DNA from: Lonicera japonica
Lineage: Eukaryota; Streptophyta; Magnoliopsida; Dipsacales; Caprifoliaceae
DNA length: 64,000 nt
Reading direction: 5' to 3'
Assembly (NCBI GenBank): GCA_021464415.1
Contig: CM038469.1
Span: 14,362,501-14,426,500, forward strand
Positions 44,391 to 56,044 of this stretch are shown one piece after another. Within the stretch, counting starts at the first letter, position 1, and every line of letters starts with the position of its first letter. The notes under the pieces were generated by a model. The model ran no database searches. It saw only the letters and a list, made by a program, of their open reading frames with translations, and was not told the origin of the DNA. A program made the position numbers and the translations under genes.

Positions 44391-45680
44391 TGTGATGCCC
44401 CAAATTTCGTTCCGAGATTTTCACCTCCGGGACCGATTAATCACGGATGCCGTGCGCGAAGGCGGGTTTAAAATATAAAAATCACAACCTTTTAAAAGTC
44501 TTTCTCTTGGATAAAACTTGATCTGTTTGAAAAACCCGTTTTATAAAATTTCGGCATGAGGAGTTCGTTTGAACAACAATCCGCCCTGTAAAATTTGAAA
44601 CAATTTTCATACAAACGAAAATTCAAATCACAAATCCTCCAATGCGGTCTCAATCCAAGTTAAAATACTATACACCATTTCCAATAATTATACACTTAAT
44701 CAAATTGAAGCTCAATTATACAAACGATATTTGAAACTAGTAAAAGACAAGTCGTTTACGGACGACTATACATATCTAAGGTAATCAGAGGTCCTAGACT
44801 TCACAATCGTGCCATCCCCCAAGATGTACTTGCAAAACTGGGTTGGAAAATAGGAGTGAGCCAAACACGGGCTTAGTGAAAACTATATAGGTTGTATATA
44901 AAAAAAATATACGTCATGTAAATAATACATGTGAGGTGTAGTAATGAAAGTAATTTCATTATTGTAATAAAAATCATATTATGACATGCCTTCCAACGCT
45001 TTCCCATCCCCGAAAGATCATAAGATATATACTCAATTTAAAATACAATTCAAAGCTAGCTACAAACATAAAATAGCTATAATCAACACATATACGGTGA
45101 AAGAAATATGGTTCAGATCTAAATAGCCTTTAGTAAGAAATATATATATATATATATATACACATAAGAATCCGTTGGCTAGTTTATACAATGTGACATC
45201 TTAATTGTATCATCTAAAAACTCTCGCTCTCTCTCAGCGATCATCTCAACAACTCGCAACTATCCAAGCGTCCGCCAGGTCTGCATTTCGTGGCCTTTCA
45301 CCCACGCTGCAGCAGGGCCTCTCGTTCGTTTCCGTGCACAATTTCGGGTCTTTCACCCAGGGGTACTCAGTTCCAACTTACGGCCCCAACCTTTAGAGAC
45401 CAACCTGGGACCTACCATGGACTAGTGCAATAACACATATATCTATATATGGAACTGTGTATCAGCTCAACCAATGAACCACTGTGTCAAATAACTAATA
45501 TAACGGTTCATATCGAACCCATCAACTAGCCAACTAGAATAAAAGTGATGAAAAGCTATCTTTATTTCAAACATGTACTTAATACACCCAAACTTGTATA
45601 AAGATTATAATTATCGCTTACGAAAGCACATAATATCATAAATCTATATGTTTAGCTCAAAGATACGTTCTACATATATA

Positions 45681-46201
45681 TGTTGTGCTAAGATACCGCT
45701 AGAACAAGCCTTTAGCACAAGTGTAGGACCGACCGGACAATTATGCGTACAATAATTAAAGAAACAAACACCAATAGTATTCAAGTAATATGATAAGCAA
45801 GAGATGAAAGAAGAAAACAACTAACCAAGCAAACAAGCAATTAGGTGGTGTCGGCAAAACCGCCACTAATCCACCGGGTGATAGCTATTATTGATGAGAC
45901 CAATTCTGAGTACAACGCACAAAACAAACCCTAGCCACCAATTAGAGCTCTTAATATTATGTCTCAAATATACTCTCTAATCTAGCTAGTAAACCATATA
46001 ACATAACTCATGAATAAATCCTATGACAAGGGGTCTATTTATAGAGTATAAATCCTATGGTCTAGGATTGCATAAAGCTAAATCCTACTACAAATTGGAT
46101 AATACAAATCCAATTAGGATTTGGACAATACAAAGCCAATAAAGAATTGGACAATATAAAACCTAATAGAAATAGAATTCCTATACAGAGCCAAATCTTC
46201 A
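45681..46201 (-). repeat. 3' LTR of the Tork-like Copia
   Basis: Reads TGAAGATTTGG...CTTAGCACAACA on the minus strand. TATAAATAG at 46039-46031; a hairpin-forming motif at 45844-45877. Preceded by the polypurine AAGGTGGAGAA (46212-46202). Confidence 0.85.
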
Positions 46202-46316
46202 ATTCTCCACCTTGGCGATGTTCCACAAGACTCCAATGCACTCCACAATGATCAAATCATCAAATAAGACACTATCACCCCCGCCGGTCCCTTAGGACCA
46301 CCGCCCCCAAGGGGCA

Positions 46317-46937
46317 TCAACACCGAAGGATATTGACCAACGTCGAGCAATGCTCAAACTTGGCCAACGAAATAACATTTGTCAACATATCTGTCGGATT
46401 ATCTTTGGTGCCTATCTTAACCAGATTTACAACACCGTTTTCAATAATTTCCCGAATGAAGTGATATCGGACATCAATATGCTTGGTTCTTCCATGATGA
46501 ACTTGATTCTTCGCCAAGTGAATTGCACTCTGACTGTCACAGTGCACCACTACTTTTTTCGGCTTCAAACCAAGATCATTAACTAAACCACGGAGCCATA
46601 TGGCCTCCTTGACCGCCTCCGTTATCGCAATATATTATGCCTTTGTGGCAGACAACGCTACCACACTTTGAATCATCGACCTCCAACTCAACGGACCGCT
46701 ACCCAATGCAAACACATAACCCGTAGTCGATCTCCGCTTGTCTAGGTCGCCAGCGTAGTCCGAATCCACAAAACCCTCAATAGTTGACGTTCTAAATTTT
46801 TCAAATACCAACCCTTTCTTCATTGTACCCCACAGATATCGTAGAACCCACTTAACGGCTTGCCAATGCGGTTTTCCAGGGTTCGCCATATACCTACAAC
46901 AATGCTCACGGCTTGAGCAATGTCTGGTCGAGTGCAT
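46317..46937 (-). pseudogene. Copia RNase H
   Basis: DSDYAGDLDKRRSTTGYVF followed, after a stop, by HCDSQSAIHLAKN, the usual Copia RNase H signatures. It removes the RNA template strand in active elements. The stop between the two halves inactivates it. Confidence 0.8.
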
Positions 46938-46999
46938 ACCATGGCATACATCAAACTCCCAACCGCACTTGCATAAGGAACTTGATCCATGTACTCCAC

Positions 47000-47682
47000 C
47001 TCTTCCTCGGAGCTAGGAGCTTGGAGCCATCGTTACCGATAGTTTGAAGTGCGGTGCTAACGGGACACTCACCGGCTTTGAGTTTTCTATTCCGAATCGA
47101 GAAACCACTTTTTCAAGGTATTAACTTTGTGTAAGACACAATCGTCCCCTCTTCTTATCTCGTACGATCTCCATCCCCAAAATTTTCCGCGCTCTACCCA
47201 AATCTTTCATCTCAAACTCCTTGCTTAACTGAGCTTTCAATACGTCGATCTCCACCAAGCTCCGGGAAGTAATGAGCATTTTCTTCAACGTATAGGAGTA
47301 AATAGATGAAGTTGCCAGATTCAAGCCTTTTGAAGTAAACACAATGATCAAATTTGCTTAGAGTAAACTTCTGCGCGATCATGAACGTGTCAAACCTCTT
47401 GTACCATTGACGCGAGGATTGCTTCAATCCGTACAACGACTTCCGAAGTTTGCACACACTATTTTTTTTACCAACAACTTTGAATCCTTTCGGCTGAGAG
47501 ATATAAATCTCTTCCTCTAGGTCCCCATGCAAGAACGCAATTTTGACATCGAATTGTTCAAGTTCGAGATCAAATTGTGCCACTATAGCCAACAATGCTC
47601 GGATCGAGGTGTGCTTCACAACCGGAGAGAACACTTCATTATAATCCACCCCTTCCTTTTGCGCATAACCTTTGGCTACCAA
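47000..47682 (-). pseudogene. Copia reverse transcriptase with lost active site
   Basis: Fingers and palm are recognisable (DVKIAFLHGDLEEEIY, QPKGF, SLYGLKQSSRQWYKRFD). At about 47285-47300 the expected YVDDM is replaced: the bases encode YVEE followed by a shifted frame, so both catalytic aspartates are gone and one base was gained. The downstream part continues in another frame (LITSRSLVEIDVLKAQLSKE) and KDLG. Confidence 0.8.
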
Positions 47683-48232
47683 CTTTGCCTTGAAACGAAC
47701 ACCGGACCCTAGAACCCCGTCTTTCTTAGTGAAAATCCACTTGCACTCGATAGGTTTCTTCCCCTTTGGCCAATCGCATAGTTCCCAAGTTCGGTTTTTT
47801 CAAAGAGACTCCATCTCATCTTCCATAGCCACTTTCCACTTTGCATTCTCGTTAGAATCCATAGCTTTCCGATACGACGTTGGCTCATCCCCGTAACCTA
47901 CTAATGCGTATGCCACCATGTCTTCATACCCATATCGAACCGGTGCACATCGAGCCCTAGGCTCCTTTCCACTAGCCAAAGACAGGTATTATTTGTTGTT
48001 GACCCGAATCCTCACCGGGAGTCATCTTTTCCTCGTTGAACTCCTCCACCGAATCCGTAACCCGAGTATTAACTGGAGTAGTCACTTCCGTTTCGTCCAC
48101 TATCTCGCTCGTCTTGTTCTCATTTTCAACCGGAATTAGAGAACCACCGTTTGTTGACAAGGTCGTCTTGAGCATAGACGCCTCGTCAAACGTCACATCC
48201 CTATTAATCACAATCTTCTTACTTTGAAGACA

Positions 48233-48900
48233 TCACAATTTATAACCTTTAACTCCATCACAAGAGCCTACAAATATTGCCTTACGAGCCCTAGGGTCAA
48301 TTTTCTCATCACGAACATGATAATAAGCCCGACAGCCAAAAATGTGAATGTTGTCGTAACTAGCATGAGATCCGGTCCACACCTCCATAGGTGTTTTGTA
48401 TTCCACTCCCGAGCATGGCAAACGATTAATCAAGAACGTAGCGTAGGATAAGGCTTCAGCCCAAAACTGCTTATCTAATTTGGTGTTAGAAAGCATACAC
48501 CGCACCTTTTCAAGGAGCGTACGATTCATCCTCTCCGTTACTCCGTTCTGTTGAAATGTACCCTTGACCGTGAAGTGGCGAATGATACCTTCTCGTTGGC
48601 AGAAATCCTTAAAAGGATCACAAGTGTACTCCCTGCCGTTGTCTGAACTAAGCACTTTAACTTTTCTACCAATCTGATTTTCAACCATTGCCTTCCACTT
48701 TAAGAACACATCAAAAACCTGGTCCTTATGCTTCATGAGATAGATCCAAGTTCTCCTTGAGTAACCATCAACAAAAGTCACAAAGTAATGATTTCCACCC
48801 AAGAATTGAGTCTTTGTCAGCCCCCAGACATCCGTATGCACATAATCAACTGCTCTTTTCGTGCAATGTATTGCTGTCCCAAACTTTATCCGAGTCTATT
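48233..48900 (-). pseudogene. Copia integrase core
   Basis: Catalytic triad visible: Asp in HTDVWG, Asp in SSDNGREY, Glu in NGVTERMNRTLLE, followed by the usual FGCRAY segment. A TAG at 48896 separates it from the zinc finger in the upstream ORF (LWHMRLGHA ... CEHC), where a Gln is expected. A second stop ends it at 48233. Confidence 0.8.
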
Positions 48901-50299
48901 TTCCAAGCACACAATGCTCACAAAACTCTAGTTTACAGCTTTTCGCACCCTCAAGTAGCCCTTGCTTACTCAATACTGCCATAGCCTTCTCCCCAGCATG
49001 ACCCAATCGCATATGCCATAATCTCGTCGTGTCAGTCTCTTCAGTCGTAACCGAAGCAAACCCAGTCACTGTGCTTTCTTGAAGAAAATATAGATTACCC
49101 TCATTTTTTCCTCGCATCACAACTATAGCCCCGGAGAGAACTTTTAAATTTCCACCCTCGAGTATTACACGATACCCATTGGAATCAAGAACCCCTAAAA
49201 AGATCAAATTTTTCTTCAGATCAGGAACATACCGGACATCACGAAGAGTACGTACTACCCCGTCGTGCATCTTTAGCCGGATCGTACCAATCCCCATCGT
49301 TTTACACGCATGGTAGTTACCCATCAAAACCTTGCTTCCGTCAACCTCGGTGAAGGTATAAAACAATTCCTGGTTTGGGCACATGTGATACGAGCACCCA
49401 CTATCTAAGATCCATTCGCTCGAAGAGCTAACCCGAGAAGTCATAACTAACATACTCTCAAAGTCCTCATCTTTTGGTGCCGTTACCGCGTTTGCGTTCT
49501 CCACCGCACCTTTATTCTCTCCACTGCCATTGGTTCTATTTGGACACTCCTGACGCACCTGTCCAAGTTTCTTGCACTTGTGAAAAATTATCTTACTTTT
49601 GTCAGCCGGTCCCCGAGATTTTGACCGCGACTTTCCCCGGTTTCCCCGCTTCTTCTCATCGCTTCTCCCCCTAATGAATAGCGCATTTGAGTTGGATTCT
49701 CCTCTCTCCTTCAAGCGTTTTTCATTAGCCAAGACGGCCGACGATACCAAATCGTAGGTCACCTTTTCCTTCCCATGAATAAGTGTGGTGGTTAGATGAT
49801 CATAGGATTTCAAGAGCGAATTGAGAAGCAAAATCGCCTTGTCCTCATCATCAATCTCGACGTCTAACCCCTGCAAATATGAGATTATCTTGTTGAACCC
49901 GTCGAGATGATCATTCATGGATGTACCCCTCAAAAATTCATACCGGAATAGCTTCTTCTTCAAGTATAGAGGATTCTCGATACAATTCGTCATATACTGA
50001 TCCTCAAGCTTCTTCCAAATTACCGAGGCAGATGTTTCACGCATCACATAGTACATCACGTTTGGAGCAAGGTGTAAACGAATTGTACTACATGCCTGCC
50101 TATCGTACTCAGCCCAATCGGCGTCGAACCACTCATCGAGCTTAGCTTTATTCCCCAATAATGCTCTGTGCAAACTTTGTTGGACAAGGATGTCGGACAT
50201 CTGACACTTCCACATCGCAAAATCCGTCTTCTTCCCGTCAAATCTCTCTATATCAAATTTAATTGCAGCCGTCACCTTAGGAGCAGATGCCCCCTTCAA
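48896..50299 (-). pseudogene. Copia gag, protease and integrase zinc finger
   Basis: 467-residue open frame. Gag (residues about 10-215, FDGKKTDFAMWKCQMSDIL near the start), a zinc knuckle at about 240-255 in which the first Cys is Phe and the His is Gln (FHKCKKLGQVRQEC), protease with LDSGCSYHMC (about 298), then the HHCC finger (about 430-465). Two of four zinc ligands in the knuckle are lost, so RNA binding is probably impaired. Confidence 0.85.
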
Positions 50300-50387
50300 A
50301 GGTGTTATATCTGCCGCCTTGGCATTCCCTTCCGATATACCAACAGTTGACAGCTCTAATTATGACATAATTATCCCAAGAAATAAA

Positions 50388-50405
50388 CCTTCCTCTGATA
50401 CCAAA
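50388..50405 (-). promoter_or_regulatory. primer-binding site of the Tork-like Copia
   Basis: On the minus strand TTTGGTATCAGAGGAAGG follows the 5' LTR; TGGTATCAGAG is the initiator-Met complement. Confidence 0.8.
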
Positions 50406-50406
50406 T

Positions 50407-50897
50407 TGTTGTGCTAAGATACCGATAGAACAAGCCTTAGCACAAGCGTAGGATCGACCGGACAATTATGCGTACAATAATTAAAGAAACAAGCACCAAT
50501 GGTATTCAAGTAATATGATAAGCAAGAGATGAAAGAAGAAAACAACTAACCAAGCACACAAGCAATTAGGTGGTGTCGGCAAAACCGCTATTAATCCACA
50601 TGGTGATAGCTATTATTGATGAGACCAATTCTGAGTACAACGCACAAAACAAACCCTAGCCACCTTAGAGCTCTCAATATTATCTCTCAAATATACTCTC
50701 TAATCTAGCTAGTAAACCATATAACACAACTCATAAATAAACCCTATGACAAGGGGTCTATTTATAGAGTATAAATCCTATGGTCTAGGATTGCATAAAG
50801 CCAAATCCTACTACAAATTGGATAATACAAATCTAATTAGGATTTGGACAATACAAAGCCAATAAAGAATTGGACAATATAAAACCTAATAGAAATA
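50407..50897 (-). repeat. 5' LTR of the Tork-like Copia, start lost
   Basis: Aligned with 45681-46170. The last ~30 bases on the plus strand (the LTR start) are missing; an (AT)n tract (about 50896-50920) takes their place. Confidence 0.8.
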
Positions 50898-52602
50898 TAT
50901 ATATATATATATATATATTAAACCTCAAACAACGCATAAGAAATCTCATTCATATTTAAATACTAGAACCTTGTCAAACTTACATAAATCATGAATATAT
51001 ATATTTCAACATATATAGTTATGTCTCATATGTGTGTATATATATATAGCTAGTGAGTATATACATGTATATATATATTGCAGATCAAAAGGTTATATCT
51101 ATGTTGTACTTGAACTCACTTTGCCCAGTCCGTTAACTATTAGCTTAATAAAGAATACCATCCGTATGGGGAGTTTCATAGAGTGTCATCACATAGGCTC
51201 CAGGCCGGGTATAATATATTTTATAAGCTTTAAGTTCAATATAAACTTCCCCATATGTTTACCGTACTTAGTTTACTCAAAATAAATTTATAAATCTGCC
51301 CAACATAATTACGGACTGGCAAGTAGTTAGCAAATCTGATAAATAAGAGGATAACAATCAAAGTACAACAATAACATCGCAAACACACGTAATTATACCC
51401 GCATCATACTTTTAATTCTATATATATAACCATATATATATATATCAAACTTACTACTCGCTATCGTACTCGCATAAGTGGGTCGTATGCAAACCATGCT
51501 TAAAACTCATGTATAATTTAGGCTTTAGGTATAAAAGTTATAATTAAGTTATAAGTGACGCAAATCGAACAAATAATCAAAGCAAAGCAGCCTCAACCCC
51601 CATGAATGTGTGATTTTCGAAATTAAGTGCAAAACCCCAAATTTTGGTTTGATTCAAAGTAAGTTATGCGTAATATCTTGAAAAGAAGCTTGTATACTAG
51701 TGTTTTCACCTATTGAGGGTTAATCCCTCGAAGAATCGCAGCCAAGATGAGCCGGGTAGAGCGAATCGCAAGCTATCCCATTTCAACCATGGAAAATGTG
51801 AATGTGATGAAAGAGAAAATGAATAGTGTTTGGAGATGGTAAGTAATGGAGCTCGATCATCATCTCGGATCATCCGCAAAAACCCCCAAAATCACTAGCC
51901 CTTTGTCTCTCTAGGAGCTCTTGGATGTTGGTGATGAAATGAGAAAGAAGTGAAGATAAACGTACATATATATACTGTTGTTCCCATTTCCACGTACTAT
52001 TCACGCGTGTGGGACTTGCGGCGCTAAACTTTGGACGTCCATAACTTCTTGCTCGGATGTCTGATTGAGGTTATCTTTATGTCCACAAAAATCTTATTCG
52101 GGGCTCTATAACTTCCTAGAAGGAAATGTCTCCAAATTCTGGACAGATAATTCCCAATAATTCGACGAAATCAGCGCTTTAATGTTACCAAATGAACAAT
52201 TAATAGCGATTGGCCTATTTCGCGCTTAATTTTGACCAAGTAGCAGTCTGAATTTGCTTTTGTCCAAAACACAAAAGTTGTATATTGCTTAAAAATATAG
52301 GGTATAGCGCGAATGAAAAATCAATCTGATGAGGAACGAAGGAGTTAGGCTTCCTCCAAGTTAACCAAAAATTATGAAGTCGAGTAAATTAAAAACTTGC
52401 AATCTACATCCTGATTTTGACTCGAATCACCCGAAATGACTTACGGTTATTCTAACATGCTTAAATATATTAATGTAACTCATTGGGAGTCTTCGAGCCA
52501 TTCCGATCCTTTCGGAGCAAAATATGGCTATCCAAAGTCTACGTTTGCCTTACACGCGACTTGCATTGCGATTATCGATAAATAGAGACACGGGGTGTTA
52601 CA

Positions 52603-53250
52603 AGAATAGAGAACAATGCTTAGCCAAGGAGATGTAGAATCAAAGTTGAGGGGATTCACAGAGTATGGATCGAGGAGTTCCTTGATAGTTGCACGCTGGA
52701 GGTGTTTCAATGCAAAGTCATTTTTGCAGTAAAACAGTTTTATTGGTGTTTTTATTTATTTTATATTGCTTAAAGCATAAGGATTATGGATAATTATTAT
52801 TTAGAGTAATTGCCATGTTAGGAATGTATTTGGCTTATTTTAGAGTGTTTATTAATTTCCTTATTGCATTAGGAATATTATAAGAGTTATTATTTTCCTT
52901 TTCTAACTAGGATTAGTTTCTTCGTAATAGGATTCTAAGGCTTTGTTTTCTCCTATTTAAAGGAGGTTGTCAAACATTATTGAGGTAGTGATGGTATACA
53001 ATTATTGAGTGTTTTAACACTTTTGAGTTCTTATTCGAACTTGTTGAATAATTTGAATTGATTAAATTTAATTGTTCTTGACCTATCAATCAATTCTCTA
53101 CCAATTGATTATGGCATCCTTCATACATACCAAGGTTCAATTATTGTTTCAAGGGTTGAGTTAAGGTTTCCACCTTCCATCTTTTGACAAAGTTTCAAGG
53201 TTTTTGTTACGTTTTTAGTTCAAGGGTTAAGGATATATCAAACTGGTTAA
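52603..53250 (+). mobile_element. retrotransposon remnant, right part (possible LTR)
   Basis: Continues the ORF remnant cut at 44390. From about 52740 the sequence is LTR-like: CTCCTATTTAAAGGAGG (about 52956-52972) could be a TATA region, and it is followed by AT-rich sequence. PPT and LTR boundaries were not established. Confidence 0.3.
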
Positions 53251-55289
53251 GAAAACCATCCTAGATCACATTATGTTCTAAGACCAACTTTGAACCCAAT
53301 GTTCAACCATCAAGTTGATTATGATAGCATATAAATTTCTTTCTATCTCATTGTCAATAAAGAAGAAAATAATTCAACAAAACATATAAAATGAAATATG
53401 AGTAACCTAACTTTAAATTTATTATTCATTTAAAATGAAAAAAAAGGTGAAAGCTAAACAAAACAAAAAATAGGCCTTTTGCAACCATAAAATTTCTTCT
53501 CAAATCTTACCTGAAATTAGCAATTTAAGGGATATAAGATGGTTGCTATAAGTTCAATTAACCATGGGTCAGAGAGAGATAATGAAAATCCTCAGGTGAT
53601 ACTTGAGAGACAGAGAGGAATAGGGATTTGTTTTTTTACCCCATAGCATTTTGATTGAAAAGGGGATGTAGTGTTCTAATTTTTTTTTGTTTTAAATTTA
53701 ATGGTATTGTGTTAAATGGGCCACTACTTATAAGACCTTTCCTTTTCCAATTTCAATCGACGTTAGGCTGTTTGAAAAATCGGTTTCATGCAGTGGGATC
53801 CCAAGAATTTTTCATAGTTTTTACTTTACATTTCACCTTTAGTCATGTAATTAACAAATTCTACAATCTAAAATCCATACAATATAACATACTTTTAATG
53901 ACAAGCTTAAGTTACTCAAACTCAGCACTTATGCATGCGAATTAAGTTCACCAAATAGATTACTAAATCTCTAGATCTATCATCACCAATTACAATATAA
54001 GGAATAACATATACACAATATAAGATAAACTAATATATTAAAAACAAATCTAAAAGTTTAACCTAAAACAGTACTTCGTAACTACAAAATCAAATTGGAA
54101 AATAAAGAATTAGATTATAGAACTACTGAGAAAATTTATGCAATAAGGAAACCAATATGATAAAACATAAAGATTTAAAAAGTTGCATGAATCTAGATTA
54201 ATGATTATTATAACCATAAAAGGGGAATCTGATCAAGAAGGTCATTGCTAATATAGGGAGCGGGTTGAGGCCCTGGAAGTGTGGTCGGCCCAAATTCCTT
54301 AATCACATGTCTATTTGAGAAATAAAACAAAAACAAAAATTCAACCAGTAGTAAAGCATAAGATGAAGCTAAAGCATGTATTCCGAACTACTAATTAATT
54401 TATTTATGGAGGATCCAGAGTCTATCATATAGTTATTAATAGGATTAAACTCTAAGGAGACGTATATCAAACACCATATGGACAATACTCAAATAAGAAA
54501 TTCATAGATTATAATACTCATTTAAATAAAAGATAAGTGAAACTAATTACCCATTTAAGAAAATCAAGAACATTGAGCATAATAAATTAAACAAAAGGGT
54601 AACCTAAATTAGAGAAGAACATAGATCACTTGAGGCTGGCATTTATGGAGAAGAACCCGAATTGAAAGAACATGAGATATTTTTATTTTCATGTTTTTAG
54701 AACTAAGAGTTCTTAACCGATTGACAAAAGAAAAAAGAGAAAGCAAACATAAGCAATTTATGTCTTATGGTGGTATTGACAAATGACAAAGGACCTGCAT
54801 TTTTTATTCTTTTTCCTTTTAGTTATTCAAAATACAATGTTATAATTGCAAACTTAGTAGAAGAAATAAATTAGGATAATGGAAAAAGTGGAAAAAACTC
54901 ACTAAAAGCTCTAAAATGAAGTTCCTTTGAGGCTGAAGAAACATACCTTAAAAAGAAAAATGTGCCCCAAAATTGAGCCCTAAATCACGAGCCACTGGAG
55001 CTAATTAAAACGCGTGTAATCATTTTGAACCCAGAATTGAGCACCAAATTGATTTTTCTTCTAGCCATAAAAAGAGGATGCTTCGAGCCCTAGAAGCTGG
55101 ACTTAAGGATGCAAAGTGTAATAGACAAAACTAATCAAGAAAGTGTGAGGTGTAGAAGAGGAACAACAAGATGAACTTGCGAGAGGAGCAATAGTGAGAT
55201 GTAGAAGAGGGCTTGTGAGAGGACGTTGAAGTGTTTTGTCAGTCTACGAGGGAAAATAAGGCTAGCTTTTTTTTTTATTTCAGCGCCAA
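53251..55289. other. AT-rich DNA, possibly internal to a CACTA element
   Basis: No protein-coding domain was recognised. The CACTA-like end at 55568 suggests that at least its right part belongs to a CACTA transposon. Confidence 0.35.
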
Positions 55290-55568
55290 AAGCATGCTAA
55301 AAGGAAAAAATACCCGACATTTCTAATAAATGACATGTATTTTATAACTTTCATGTACAGGTGTAGCCGAACTGCGACATTTTTTGTATAAACATTTCTA
55401 ATTAACGACGCATTTGACAAATATCGTAAATCCTAATCCACGTATTTATCTATTCGTCACATAGTGCCTGATGCTATCTCACAAATGATAGAATACGTAC
55501 CTAAACCGACATTTTTATAAAATGACAGGAAATAAATGTCATTAAAAGTTGTTTTTCTAATTGTAGTG
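55290..55568. mobile_element. CACTA-type transposon terminus
   Basis: The segment ends ATTGTAGTG, so on the minus strand it starts CACTACAAT, the CACTA hallmark. Upstream there are repeated short subterminal motifs (GACATTT.TATAAAATGACA, TAAATGACATG). The other terminus was not identified in the window. Confidence 0.5.
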
Positions 55569-56044
55569 TTTACGAAAAATCTCCACTAAATATATTACAT
55601 TTGGCGGTGAGATACTATTTTCTCCACCAACTTTTTACTGGCCACTAATTTTCTTTAAAGAAAAATAATTAATTTATGAGAAATTTTATTGAAACTTAAA
55701 TTTAGGCTAAGTTAATGCTTCTTTTTTTTTCCTTTTAAAAAATACTTTTTATATAAATTTACTTTTAATTGATTACTAAATTTAATAAAAATTTCTAATA
55801 GACTATTAAATCAAAGAAAAAATAAAAATAGTAGCGGTAGATATCAATCCTCAGAAGTTGTTGAAAGGGCTTGACATGGAATTGTTGTGCCATAGCAGTG
55901 GGCATGGCATGCCACTGCTTGTCTTGGCATACATCTGTGATTCTCTTCAGTGAATTTTCTTTAATTAATATCCATTCTTTAGCGATTCTCTTCAAATTAT
56001 TCGACACTAATTATCAGCAAATCTATCAAGGTTACTACATCCAA
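55569..56044. other. AT-rich spacer with a short unassigned ORF
   Basis: A 70-codon minus-strand ORF (56007-55795) is the only coding potential, and no family was recognised. Confidence 0.4.

Larger units (their letters stand above)
45681..50897 (-). mobile_element. Tork-like Copia retrotransposon, defective
   Basis: Minus-strand element: 5' LTR (50407-50897, its first ~30 bases replaced by AT repeats), PBS, gag, protease, integrase, RT, RNase H, PPT and 3' LTR (45681-46201). LTRs differ at roughly 19 sites in 490 aligned bases by eye (about 96% alike). Gag and RT sequence place it near the Tork/Tnt1 clade. Mutations at the zinc knuckle and RT active site and several stops inactivate it. The left flank is ATATA; a matching right duplication cannot be told apart from the AT tract. 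Confidence 0.85.
44391..52602 (-). repeat. solo LTR of the TGTAACACC family, with nested Copia
   Basis: Plus-strand ends TGTGATGCCC and GGGTGTTACA, flanked by AGAAT. Without the Copia element (45681 to about 50897) about 3.0 kb remains, the same size as the related LTRs at 23510 and 58577. Landmarks: CGGGACCGATTAATCACGG near the end, GAGTGAGCCAAACACGGGCT. No internal region, so it is a solo LTR. Confidence 0.85.

Noticed and set aside
47672..50350. Plus-strand ORFs of 60-75 codons
   Set aside because: Shadows opposite the Copia gag-pol.
53664..53675. GATGTAGTG as the partner terminus of the CACTA end at 55568
   Set aside because: It is in the same orientation as the 55568 end, so the two cannot be a terminal inverted pair.
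55795..56007. 70-codon minus-strand ORF as a gene exon
   Set aside because: No family recognised and no splice or start context that supports it; listed only as part of an unassigned spacer.
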